This document shows positions 12,327-24,300 of a stretch of 64,000 nt of DNA, one piece after another. Origin of the DNA: Poronia punctata (lineage: Eukaryota; Ascomycota; Sordariomycetes; Xylariales; Xylariaceae). The stretch spans positions 1 through 64,000 of the forward strand of contig MU401535.1 of the NCBI GenBank assembly GCA_022579005.1. The letters run 5' to 3'. Numbering within the stretch: position 1 is the first letter of the stretch; every line of letters starts with the position of its first letter. Under the pieces are notes generated by a model, which was given only the letters and a program-made list of their open reading frames with translations, searched no databases and had not been told where the DNA came from. Made by a program: the position numbers and the translations under genes.

Positions 12327-15300
12327 TTATTTTTTTTTAAAACTAAAGCTAAAGTATAAAACGCTTAAGCTAAGGTTTTTTTTATTATAAAAGTTATTAA
12401 AAGTGCTGCTTAAAAGCTAATACTTTTTTTTTATTTAAAGCTAATACTTTTTTTTTTTTTAATATTAATGCAAAAAATATTTTTAATAACTTATTACGCT
12501 TATATACTTTATAGTAAGTTTTTTTTATAAATATATACTTAGTTAACTTTTTTTTATTTTAATAAAAATATTAAATTATAAGTTAGTTTAGTTAAGTTAT
12601 AATATAAATAATTTATTAAATATAGTATAATTAAATTTAAATTTTTATTTTTATATTTTTAACTTAAATAAAGCTAGTAAGTAAATAAAAGCTAAAAGTT
12701 TATAAAGCATTAAAGCTTAAGTATAGCGTTTTATAATAAGTTATTTGCTTTTATAAACAGCTTTAAAGTTATTTAAATAATTTTTTAATATTATATTTAC
12801 TACTATAGTATATAATTATTTATTAAAACATATTAAAAGTTTAAAAGCTAAAAAGTAGCTATTATAAATTTTTTTTAAAGTTATTAGTATATTTTTAAAG
12901 TTGCTAGCAAAGTACTAAGTATTATTTAAGTTATATTTAATTTAGTTTACTTAGTACTAAAAATGCTTATAGCGCTTAAAAAGTTTAAATTTTAAAACTT
13001 GCTATATTTTATATTTAAGCTTTTTATTAATTTTTTTAAGTTTTAAAAAAAGTTAGATTTATTAAGATAAAAAGTTATTAAAAGCTTTATATAGCTAATT
13101 AGTATAAAAAAAGTTTTATATTTTATAAGTTAGCAGTAAATTTAAAATATAACTATAGCTTTTTTTTAAAAAAAATTTAAACAAACTAACTTATTAAAAA
13201 TCTATATAAATAATAAAAGCTATTATAGCAAAACTTTTTTTTTTAAAAAAAACCTAATTATAAATAAAAAAGTTTACTTTTTATTTTTTTTTATTAGCTT
13301 AAACTTTTTATTATTTTTAAGTTTTTTAAGCAAATTTATAAGCTAAGTTTTAAACTTTATAAGTTTGCTTTATTAACTTTACTATATACTTAGCTAGCTT
13401 ATTAGTTATATTATTAAATAATACTAAAAGTATTAAGTTAATATATAGTTTAACTTTAAAAGCTATTTTTAAAAAGCTTATACTTAATAATAAATAATAT
13501 AATAAGTTATAAGCAAAATTAAAAGTAGCAATATAAATATTTTAATTATTTTAAAATTAGTTAATATAAAAGCAAAAATGTTAATTTAGCTTATAGTTAA
13601 TAACTTTAATAGCGCTTTAAGTTTATAAGTAATTAAAGCTATTTTAATAATATTTAGTTTTTATTAAAATATTTAAAGCTTTTATTAGCTATAAAATAAA
13701 CTATTTTTTATTATTACTAATTTAAGTGCTTAAAAAGCTAAAAAATTAATATAAGTAGCAATAATACTTTTTAACTAATACTTTAATAATATTAGTTTTT
13801 TTACTTAAAATAATAATAATTAAGTAGCTAAACTTATTAATAAAGCACTATATATAATTATAGCTATATTTATTTTTTAGCATATTTTTTTTATTAACTA
13901 TAATAATATTTTATATATATTAAAAAAAAAATAATAAGTATAAAAAGCCTAGTATTTTATTATAAAAGTTTTTATTATATTAGCAATCTTAGCAGTTTTA
14001 AATATATTATTAAATATTTTTTTTAAAATTAAGCTAGTAATAGTTAACTAAAAAAGCTTAAATTATTTTATTTTAGCTATTATAAGCTTAAAACTTAAGT
14101 ATATAAACTTTTTAAATTAAAGCTATTTAAAAAAATATTAAGCTATTTTAAGTAATAGCTAAAATAACTAGCTTTTTTTTATAAGTACTTAGTTTTTAAA
14201 GTTAGTTTTTTTTAATAATTAAGTTAACTAACTTTAGTTTTTTTAGCATTATTAAAAGTAAAAGTATAAAAAATAATTAAACTTTAATAAAAATAATTAT
14301 AATTTAAAAGTAAAAGCTTATAATATTTTTTAAAAAAATTAAAGTAAGCATTTAATTTTTTTTTTATAAGCTTTAATAGTAAAAAAGTTAGTAGTTTTAT
14401 AAAATAATATGTTAATAATTATATTTTCTTTTTTTAAGCAATACTTTTACTTAATAATAAACTTATATAAAAAGTTTAGCTAAGCTACTTATTATAATTT
14501 TAAATAATATTTAGTAAAAAAATAAGTTAAAGCTTAATAGTTAATAAAAATAGTAATTTAAGTACTTAGTAATTTATTATAAAAATAATTAAAAGTTTAA
14601 ACTATAGCTAAAAACTTTTTATTTTATATTAAATAAGCTTGCTTAGTAAATATTATAGTTTTAAAAAAATAACTAATAAGCTTTTATTTTTTATTAAGTT
14701 ATAATTAAAAAATAACGCTTTTAATAATATTATAAAATATATTAGCTTTTATTTAAATAAAAAAACTTAGCTAAAAAAAAAGCAAGTATTAATATAGTAT
14801 AAGCTAGCTTTTTAAGTTAGTTAAAAAAAGCTTTTTATTTAAAGCTTAAAATAAAAAGTTTTTTTTTTTTAAAAAGTTAATTTAATAGTTTAGCAGCTTT
14901 GCTAGCGTAGTAAATAAATATATAAATATAGTTATAAAAACTAAAAAACAAATAAATAGTAGTAGTATTATAAAGTTTTAAAAAATTTTACTTTATAATA
15001 GCTTTAATTTTAGCTAAGTTAATAAAAATACTTTTGCTTACTTTAATAATTATGCTTAAGTAGTTAACTTTTTTAGTATTAAATTAAAACTTATTAATAT
15101 TACTTTATAAGCTAGCAGCAAATAAGCAGCAAATAACCTTTTTATAGTTTTTTTAATATTAAGGCTTTTTTTATAAATAAACTAAAACGTTATTAACGTA
15201 AGCACTAGCATACTAATTAAGTAAATTTTATAGTTAAGCATTAATAAAAAATTACTATTAAGCTAATTTTACTTTTAATTTAAATAATAAAACCTTTTAC

Positions 15301-16885
15301 TAATAAGTACTTATATAAGTATAAAAAGTAATTAAATACTTAAAAAATAAAGTTATTTATAAGCAATAAAAAGCTTTAATAATATTAAACTTTAATATAT
15401 AGTAAGCATTATAATAATTAAAAATAGTTTTATTAATATTTAAAGCAATAATAATATAGTTTTTAAAGTAATAGTTTTACTAATAATAGTTAATATAAAA
15501 CTATTTTTTAATAAACTTTAGTTTTAAAATAAAAAGCATAAAAGCTATATAAAGCTTTATATAAAGTTTAATAAAACTAAAAGCAAAAAGTTTATTAGTA
15601 GTTTTTTTTTAAAAAAAAATATATTTAATTAGTATTTAAAACTAAAAAAACTAATAAAAAGTACTTTATTAATTAGTTTTAATTTTATATTAAAGCTAAA
15701 GCAAAAAAAAAGCAAAGTATTAGCTTTTTTTAAAAAAAAAAAACCTTTTAAATAAGCAAGTTAAAGTAAAATTAACTAATATATTTAAGTAATATATTTT
15801 AGGTTTTTATTTATAAAAAATTTAATAAAGCTTATAATTAAAAAAAAAATACTAACTTAAGCTAATAAGCTTTAAAGCTACTTTATATACTTAATAAGTA
15901 TTAGCTTGCTTAAATTTAGCAATTTTAAAAACTTTTGTTTTTAAATGCATACTAAGTACTAAATAAATATAATAATTAAAATAATAGCTTTTTAGTTATT
16001 TTTATTAATTAAGCTAAAAAGTTAAATAGTAGCTATAATAAAGTAAATAAAAAGCTTATTATATTATAGTAGCTAATAATACTAATTTAGTTTAATATTT
16101 TAGTAGTTAGCATTTTATTAATAAGCAAGTTATTTAGTTAGTATAACTAAGTTTTTTTTTACTAAAAAAATTATAAGTAAGTATATAATAAAAAGTAAAG
16201 TTTTTTTAAGCTATAATAATTAGTAGTGCTTATAATTTAAAGTAATAAAGTATTTAGCTATTTATTATAAATTAATAATAACTTTATTACTAATATTAAT
16301 AATTTAAAAGGTTTAATTAATAAATTAGCAGCTATTAATTTTTAAGCTAGCTATTAGCGTTTAAAAAATAGTGCTAGCAAGTTAGCTTTTATAATTAAAA
16401 AACTAAATAAGCTTTTTTAAATAAGTTAATAAAGCTTTAAGTTATTTATAAAGTAATAAAGCTAATAAAGTATTAATAAAAAAGTAAGCATTTATTTTAA
16501 TATTATATAAAATAATAGTTTATATTTTAAAGCTATTAATTTAAATTTAAATAAAATGTTTAAATTTAATAGTTTTATTTTTACTATTTAATTTAGCTAT
16601 AATAAATATATAAGCTATTATAAAAACTAAAAACAGCTAAGCTAGTTTTTTAATTTATTAAATAAAATAATTTTTAAAAAAGCTATTTTTTTAACTAAAA
16701 TATTTTTTTTTACTTTTTTTATTAGTTTAGCAAAAAAAGCGTTAACTTAAAGTTAAAAATAGTTTTTAATTATATAGCTTTTTTTATTATAATTAAAGCA
16801 AGTATTATTTTTTTAGTAAACCTTTTTTTTAGTTTTAAATAGCTGCTTATAAATAGTAAGCTTTAAAGTAAAAATAAAAAGTTTT

Positions 16886-17037
16886 TATTACGATCTAGTA
16901 TTCAATGCCGCTACTTAATTAAGCTAGACTCCCAAAAGGGATGTAGAATACCAAGGTGGTCATTAGTATCCTGTAGCGGACTATGTACTTCAGCGTTACG
17001 TACTGGTTAGTGTACCTAGTACCTCCAACCCGTAACT
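16886..17037 (+). repeat. Terminal direct repeat 1 of the miniature element
   Basis: 152 bp containing ATCTAGTATTCAATGCCGCT and CTGTAGCGGACTATGTACTT, ending CCCGTAACT. It recurs at 17233 and, in part, at 17376. Confidence 0.85.
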
Positions 17038-17232
17038 ACCCCCCGCCGCGCACCAAGGGTTCGTCCCGAATCCGACCCCCTCCCCTGCGGCCACAACGCA
17101 AAGGGCCCTAGAGGTCGTCAATTCAATTAGGGACCTTAGTCCGACGAAAGAATACATAGAACATCCGGAAAAGGAGACAGTGCTCCTTTTGCCACGGTCG
17201 GGAATTAAACTAACCGTTGGTAACCTTAGTAT

Positions 17233-17474
17233 TGTTACAATCTAGTATTCAATGCCGCTACTCAATTAAGCTAGACTCCCAAAAGGGATATAGAATACCA
17301 AGGTGGTCATTGGTATCCTGTAGCGGACTATGTACTTCAGCGTTACGTACTGGTTAGTATACCTGGTACCTCCAAGGATGTAGAATACTAAGGTGGTTAT
17401 TGGTATCTTGTAGCGGACTATGTACTTTAGCGTTACGTACTGGTTAGTGTACCTAGTACCTCTAACCCGTAACT
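17233..17474 (+). repeat. Terminal direct repeat 2 with internal partial duplication
   Basis: Bases 17233-17375 copy the first 143 positions of repeat 1. The sequence then jumps back to GGATGTAGAATAC and repeats the last 99 bp up to CCCGTAACT (17376-17474). The last copy carries several extra C-to-T changes relative to the others, suggesting light RIP or age. Confidence 0.85.
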
Positions 17475-18780
17475 GTTTTTAGTTTAAAGTTATACTTTTA
17501 TAAAGTTATGCTGCTAGCTTAGCTTTAGCTTTTTGCTTTTAGTTTTTAACTTGTTAATTAAACATTTTTTTTTAAAAAAACTTATAAAAAGTTTTATAAA
17601 AAATATTTAAGTTATAAATATAAGCGTAAAAAACGTAGCTAATTAAAATTTTTATACTATAGTACAGCTTTTTTTTTAAAAAAAAGTATAGTTTATAAGC
17701 TTAAACTAATAACTTAATAAAATAGCTAATATAAACTTAAATATTTTAAATAAAAAGATTATTAAAGTTTATAATAATAAGCTTTTAAGCTATAGCTTTT
17801 ATTTAGTTAACTAATTTATAAATAGTTTTAAAAACTTAAATTATTTTAGTAATATATATAAAGCTTACTTTATAATTATAAGCACTAAAATATACTTTAA
17901 CTTATTATTAAAGCTAGCTAAAAAAGTATATAAATATATATTTTAATTATTATTTTTTATTATAAAAAGTGTATATGTTAAAGTTAAGCTTTAAAGTAAT
18001 TATTTAAACTTAATTATTAAAGTTATTAGTTTTTTTATTAAAAATTAAAAGTTTAAAACCTTTAATTTAAGATTTTTTTTAAAGTAAAGGTTTAGTATAT
18101 TAATTAAAGTAGCAATAAGCTAAAAAGTAAAGTTAGCAGCTAAGCTTTAAGCAATAAAAGTGCTTTTGCTAAAAGCACTGCTTAGCAAAGTAGCATATTT
18201 TTTAAAGGTTATAATATAGTTGCTAGCAAAAGTGCTTTTTATATTAACTTATATATTAATTTAGTTTAGCTTATTTTATATTTGTTAAAATTTAGCTAAA
18301 AAAGCTTAAAAAGCTATAGTATTTAAATTAGTTAAGTTAAGTACTAAAGCTTGTTTTTTAATAAAAAAAATAAGCTAGTTAGCTATACTAATAATAAAAG
18401 CTACTAAAGCAACAAGGTTATTTATAGCCTTTATAGTATTAAACTATTAATTAAGTTTGTTTTCTTTTTTTTTATTAAAGTTAAAATTATTTTCTTTTTT
18501 TTCTTTTTTTAACTTAAAGTTATTAAAAATAAAAGTATTAATTATAATAAAAAAACTATTTTTTATAATAATAAGTTAAGTTGCTTACTATATACTATAG
18601 TATATAAAGTTTTAAGTTAGTTAGTTATATATAAACATTAGTTATATATATAAGGTTTAGTTAAGTTAAATTAGTTTAAAGTTAATAATTTTATTTTTTA
18701 GCTACTAAATTTAGCAAAAAGTATAAAGTAAGTAGTAAATTAATTATATAAAAGTAATTAATTAATAAAACCTAAAATAG

Positions 18781-19077
18781 TATAATAATTAATAAGGTAT
18801 AATAGCTATATATTAATGCTATATAAAAGATTTTAAGTTAAAAAAAAAAAAAAAAACTAGCTATGCTAAAATCTATTTTCTTACTACTTATATATAAATA
18901 CCTAGCTAAAAATATAAGTGTATAACTAATTAAATTGTTTTGCTAAGTAAGTCTAGCTAAGCAAAGGCAGTGTTTAGTACTACTTTAAACCTACTTTATA
19001 ATAACGTATATAGTTTATAGGTTATATAACTATTCTTTTAGTTACGTAACCTTAAACTAACAAGCATAGCCGTTATA
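18781..19077. repeat. Right LTR
   Basis: 297-bp direct repeat of 12029-12326, followed by the target duplication ACTAA at 19078-19082. It keeps more G and C (for example AAGCATAGCCGTTATA at its end), so it approximates the pre-RIP LTR better than the left copy. Confidence 0.88.
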
Positions 19078-20627
19078 ACTAAAATAACTAATATAAATAT
19101 AAATTTTATACTAGCTTTTAAAATCCTACTTAATAAAAAAAAAAAACTTTAATTTAAGCTCTTTATAAGCTAAATAAACTTTATAAACAAGTTAAAATTA
19201 ACTTTTTTTATATTATAATAATAAATAAAGCAAAAGCTACTTATAACGCTTTATTAAAAGTTTAGCTTACTACTTAGTTATAACTATATATTTAATATAT
19301 TATAAGTAATATTTACGCTAGCATAAAAAAGCGTTAAAAAAGCTGCTTTAAAAAAAAGTATAAGCCTTTTTTAGTTACTTAATTAATTTTTAAAAAAAGT
19401 CTTTTTTTTTAATAGCTTAACTATATAAGTAATAAGCAATTTAAAGCCTTTATAACCTTTATTACTTTACTTACTTTTAAAAAAATTAGCAATTAAGTAA
19501 AGCTTTATTAATAGTGCAAAGCTTAGCAGCTTTTAAAAATTAACTATAATGTTAATAGCATACTAACGCTTTTTAGCTACTTAGCTTATTATAATATTAA
19601 AGCTAAAGCTTTATTTTTTTAAAATAACCTTTATAGCAAATTTATTAACTAACTTACTATTTTAGCTTACTTAAGCAACACTTACTAATAGCATTATAAG
19701 CAGTAAATATAGTATATAGTTAAAAAATATTTAAATTTTAATACTTAAAGCACTTTAAAAGCTAAAAGCAATTATATAAAGTTAAAATTATACTTAAAAA
19801 ACCTTTATTATACTAGCTTATACTTATATAAAGCTATAATAAAAATAACTTTATTTAAACAAAATAAATTTAAAAAAAAAACGCTACTAGTTAAGCTGCT
19901 AACTTATTTTTTATAAAGCTATAATATTTTTAAACTAGTTACTAAAGCTAAAAATATTATAATATGCCTTTATAGCAGCTTATATAAAGTATTAGGCTGC
20001 TTTTATTGCTTACTATAAAAATAAGTTTTTTAAAGTATATAGTAGCTTTTTTAAACAACGTATAAGCATACCTTGCTATTATTTTTTTTATTTTTAAATA
20101 AAAACAGTTTTAAATAAAAATTTAAAGCTTTAAAAGGTTTAAATTAGTACTAAAATAAAGTTAAAAGTTTAAAATTTTAACTTTTATTAGTACTTATAAG
20201 TTAATATAAGCTAAGTTAACCTTTTTTTAATAGTTAAAAACTTTTAAATAATATAAAACAAATAATAACGTAAAAATATTAAAAATATACTAAAATTAAC
20301 TATTTTACGCTTTATTAAAGCTTTAAATATTTTATTATTATATTTTTAACACTTTAATAAAAAGCGTATACCTAGTTAGCATAAAATAGCTTTAAAAAAA
20401 AGTGCTGCTAATTTAAAACGCTAGCTTTTTTAACTACTAACTTTTATTTTAATAAATCTAATAAATAAAAACTAGTGCTAAAAAATACTTTTACTACTAG
20501 CAATAATTATAATACTTTTACTACTAAATATAGCGCTAGCAACTTTAGCAACAGCTTTATATATATATATAACCTTAGCGCTAATACTATTTTTTATTAT
20601 AAAGCATACTTAGTTTTTAAAAATGCT

Positions 20628-20833
20628 TAGGTTTTAAAGGTTTTAAAAAGCTTAAAAGGCTTAAAAGGCTTAAAGGGCTTAAAAGCTTTTGCTAAAGCTT
20701 TTAAAGCTTTTAAGGCTTTTGCTAGCTTTAAAGGTTTAAAAGACTTAAAAGGCTAAAAAAAGCTAAAGGTTTAAAAGGTCTTAAAGGTTTAAAAAGCTTA
20801 AAAAAGCTAAGGGGGCTAAAAAAGCTAAAAAAA
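20628..20833 (+). repeat. Low-complexity 9-bp repeat array, right arm
   Basis: About 200 bp of irregular GCTTAAAAG / AAGGTTTAA units in the right arm of the Mutator-like element, 500-700 bp from its end. GG and CC pairs survive here although RIP removed CpA, so the units stand out. See the related left array at 11146-11192. Confidence 0.6.
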
Positions 20834-21138
20834 CGTTACTTTTATATATAAATACTTTAAAAAACACTAAAAATTACGTTTTTAAACTTATTTAAAGCTT
20901 TAAAGTTATTTAAAAAAATAAAATTATGCTTTTAAGTTAAAAGATTATTTTATAAAAAATAAAATAAAGTTACTTTATTATAAGCTATTAAAATAAAAAA
21001 ATTTTAGCTTTTTTTTACTTTAGTACTATTATATAGTAATTTAGTGCAGTTATTTTATTTAAAAAACTTTTAAATATACTATTTTATTAAACTTTTAGCT
21101 TTTTTAATATTAATACCTATATTTTTTTTTTAAGTTAA

Positions 21139-21329
21139 ATATTAGTATATACTAAAAAATAACTAACTATAAGTTTTCTAAAAGTCTTATAAATCTATAA
21201 AAAGCATTTTACTTTTATATAAAAAATTAGTGCAAAATAAGTATAGTAGCTATATAAATACAAGTTACGCTAGATATAGCTAGTCTACTAAGTTAAATAG
21301 TAAAATCTATGAGTTAAAAATCTGCGGTG
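21139..21329 (-). repeat. Right terminal inverted repeat of the Mutator-like element
   Basis: About 190 bp, inverted copy of 10727-10917, ending TTAAAAATCTGCGGTG and followed at once by the target duplication GGTTAGTAC at 21330-21338. Confidence 0.88.
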
Positions 21330-21338
21330 GGTTAGTAC
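21330..21338 (+). repeat. 9-bp target-site duplication, right (GGTTAGTAC)
   Basis: Identical to 10718-10726, and defines the right edge of the transposon. Confidence 0.9.
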
Positions 21339-24300
21339 ACGTACTCGTAGCTTGTGGAGGTACGTGTACGAGTAGGTAAGGACTCTTATTACTATTACTC
21401 GTAAGAAAACATTACTAACTACTCTTATTCCGGCCCCGTGTGTCTGCTCCGCTCTGTTTGCCTTATCTGCCGTCGCTTTCCTCTTGCCTGTTGTTGATGT
21501 ATGGCTCTTCTTTCAGCTTGACGTCCTACTGTTGACAGGTGTAACAGGTTCTTGCATCATGCTGTCTTCTGCTTTCATTTGTTGATCTTGGTGACATCAT
21601 GTACAACCAACGGCGCGATTGATCGACCATAAGCGCTGTGGTTCTGTTGAGCATTCTAATGCGAGTACTCCATAGACTCCCCATACAGTTGTACCAGGCT
21701 GTGCTCTACTCGTACGTGTAGACGACACGAAATCTTGGTCGGCAATTTACCAATACACATCATCTTGTGATGACTAGGGGAGGGCACCCAACTATTGGTG
21801 ATCTGCCTGACGGTATCTCGGGTGTCATTTCTTGACGAGCTTACCAGCTACCTGTACACCAGTCTTACCAGTCACGTGCCGGTTTACGATATAGCAAAAG
21901 GGACACACAAACATCTTGGCAGGAAGTACATACGTGTAAGTCATCATACGAGTACAATAAGATATGTTGGTACGCGTACCTACTCCTAGCCCGTATGTTC
22001 CAGTTCATACACCATACAGGCCAGGACAGACTAGATACCTACTAGACTAACATATACTGCATAGCGCGGTACATGCCAAGTGGAATTCGGAACACAAAAT
22101 ATGGCCAAGTACCAGTCTAACAACAAGTGGCGACGGCTGATTCCCTGTGGACGCACATCTCCGGAGTATCTTCAACTAATTACCCTCCTAGGCATCATTC
22201 CAGAAGGTCATAATATCTCCTTTCATCGCAGCATTTATTAGTAGCGCTGTATATCGCCTAGACTAGTGTCAGTCCCATGCCAGTCCAGTTACGCCATTTT
22301 CATCGGCCTGTCTACAAATACATGCACTGCGAGACCTCTCACTCAGAGGGGCAAGATAAAATGTACTAACGTGTAATAAGACACGGATTCCGATGTTAGA
22401 TTTTTGAGAGAGATCGACATGATTAGACTGAGAGCAGACTGAGAGGCTCTTACAGTAACATGGGACACCGGTGGCCACTCAAGCCACAATGACGGCATAT
22501 CAGCCTACATACTTATATGTTTTAGCTGCCGTGGGGAAGCCTAGTTATTGTCGTTGCTTAAGTACCTCAAGTCCTCTGCACAACAGAGACAAGGCTTTTA
22601 TTGCATGTTGATCCTACTACGTGTAGGTTTAGTAGGTAAGTGCCTGCCAGCCTGTACATGTACTCGTCGTATGTTGCATATCTCTATCACTGAGTGGTAG
22701 TGTGCTAACATAAACTAGACTAGGGGCCAGCAAAAGTACGGCAGTTACTGGATGTAACTATTTGCGGCCGGTACAATTTATGTACTCGTACGCTACGGAG
22801 TGTAAAGACGGCTGCTGGCGTTATGCACTGCTTCCGGAAGTCGTTTGTCCGTTCGATTACCTACGAGTAGTGCAGAACAGATGCCGGCAGCGAAACCCCT
22901 CCAAACCCCCGGTTTTGCTAAGTGATATCAACCTTATTAGACTACTTTATTGGGAAGGCAACAATCAGGACATTGTCGTTAAATCAAAGTGCGATACGTA
23001 TGGCACGTATATCATACGTGTATGCCTACAGGACGGTTCAAGACCAGATTTGCCGTGCAGATTTCCAAACCTCCAGAGCAGGCACCCAACCAAGCAGATG
23101 ACATTCTGGTCACGATAACTACCAGTACCTTACTCGACGATGTTGACGTCTCAGCTCAGCAAAAGACCGACAATAACTACGTGTATGTGGCAGAAGCTGA
23201 ACTGACACGCCTCACAGACTATCCCACAAAATCACTTGGCATAATTGGCGCAAGATCAAAACTCGTGGCATATTTTCGTCGCTGGCGGCGGAATAGTCTC
23301 CACAATTCCTTATACCTTTTTCTTTCTTCCGCTTCCATCGTATCCCCATAAGGCCATCTCGTGATTATCCCCGCACAGCCGTGTTTCCGTTTAGATCGAG
23401 ATCTAAAATTATTCGTCAACACACGGACTCCTATGGTCGCGTCTTCTGGCTTGCGCTTTGCCTACGTTTGGCACTAGCAATGCCACCAAGCTAGGCTAGG
23501 TCGTTCCGGGGAGACGGGCCTGGGTGGCTCTTGGTACCGTCCACTGCCAACATGCCGGGCTCTCTTGCGATGTCCGGCCTCTGGATACATATTACCGCAA
23601 TCCTCTTCGATAGCCGCATCGGAAAAATAATAAGCAACACTCGGGACGGACCATACCCATCTTATCTTCGTTCCTCGGGGTCGGACAATGTCTCGAAACC
23701 AGGTATCCAGAGAGACATTGCAGATGGCCCTCGTTGCTATCGGTGTGTGATTAGCCGGGCCAGGGTGCATTTTGATTCCTTTCTCTTTCTGCCTTGCTCT
23801 CGACGTTCTTGTCCTCAACATTCGGCTTTCTACTTCCAGCACAATAGGGTGATAGTCCCCAAAACCCTTAAAGCATTCAAAACACCTGACCAATCGTTAC
23901 GAGCGGAGATGAAATAGGGGCCCAACACGACGAATGCCGACGCGGCCGCAGATCACGTAAGTCAAGCAGAAAGGAGAGCAACTCACATAAGGTGTGGGAT
24001 AAATCTAGAATCATTCAACCTCGGGCTAGGTCGATAGCCAATGATTCTAAACCGTCCGGTATCTACGTGTTGGACAGTCTGTGCCACGAAAGGTTTACAA
24101 AGAAGCTCACCTGGCCTAATGTACCTGGACTGGCAAGGTCCATTTGGCAACTCAACAGCTCCAATGGGCTCCTTTCCCCGTAGCCTTCCCTATCTAAAAC
24201 GCCGGGATCAAAACCGTTCTACGAGTAGTGTCTAGGCTTTGGGGAAAACCGCCTCCTACCTTCTCACAGACACTGATAGCTTACGACCGGAGTCGACTAG

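Larger units (their letters stand above)
16886..17474. mobile_element. Miniature LTR-like (TRIM-like) element, mostly spared by RIP
   Basis: A 589-bp island of near-normal base composition inside the AT-rich retrotransposon. It has a 152-bp repeat at 16886-17037, a 195-bp GC-rich centre at 17038-17232, and a second copy at 17233-17474 that carries a partial internal duplication. The repeats start T(G/A)TTAC and end GTAACT, and the island is flanked by the 5-bp direct repeat GTTTT (16881-16885 and 17475-17479). There is no coding capacity. Terminal direct repeats, tiny interior and 5-bp duplication fit a terminal-repeat retrotransposon in miniature (TRIM). I see no clear primer-binding site or polypurine tract, and the repeats do not end in CA, so the class is tentative. 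Confidence 0.55.
12029..19077. mobile_element. LTR retrotransposon, RIP-mutated, nested in the Mutator-like element
   Basis: Two direct repeats of about 298 bp (12029-12326 and 18781-19077) enclose 6.45 kb, total 7.05 kb, flanked by the 5-bp duplication ACTAA. Both LTRs begin TATAATAATTA and end TTATA; undoing RIP-type changes would give TGTAA..TTACA, the usual TG..CA LTR ends. The right LTR keeps more C and G than the left one. The interior is extremely AT-rich with no readable gag or pol, so Copia or Gypsy cannot be decided and the orientation is unknown. A polypyrimidine run just inside the left LTR might be a polypurine tract on the minus strand. A third, smaller element is inserted at 16886-17474. 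Confidence 0.85.
10727..21329. mobile_element. Mutator-like DNA transposon, RIP-mutated, with nested insertions
   Basis: The 10.6-kb AT-rich block begins with CACCGCAGATTTTTAACT and ends with the inverted copy AGTTAAAAATCTGCGGTG. The inverted similarity continues for about 190 bp, interrupted mostly by C/T and G/A differences. It is flanked by the 9-bp duplication GGTTAGTAC. Removing the inner LTR retrotransposon and one copy of its target duplication leaves about 3.55 kb, a normal size for an autonomous Mutator-like element. Long inverted repeats with a 9-bp duplication point to the Mutator superfamily; hAT and KDZ elements usually make 8 bp. No transposase can be read because RIP has filled every frame with stop codons, so the superfamily is inferred from ends and duplication length only. 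Confidence 0.8.

Noticed and set aside
17038..17232. GC-rich centre of the miniature element considered as a tRNA-derived SINE
   Set aside because: A GGTTCG word is present, but no A box at the right spacing and no tRNA fold; flanking direct repeats fit an LTR-type element better.
22238..22250. TTAGTAGCGCTGT shared with position 568
   Set aside because: Only 13 bp are shared with no extension on either side; too short to claim a second element copy.
23474..23917. Opposed 139- and 128-codon frames
   Set aside because: Neither resembles a known protein and no conserved motif is present; mutual antisense frames are expected in GC-richer DNA.
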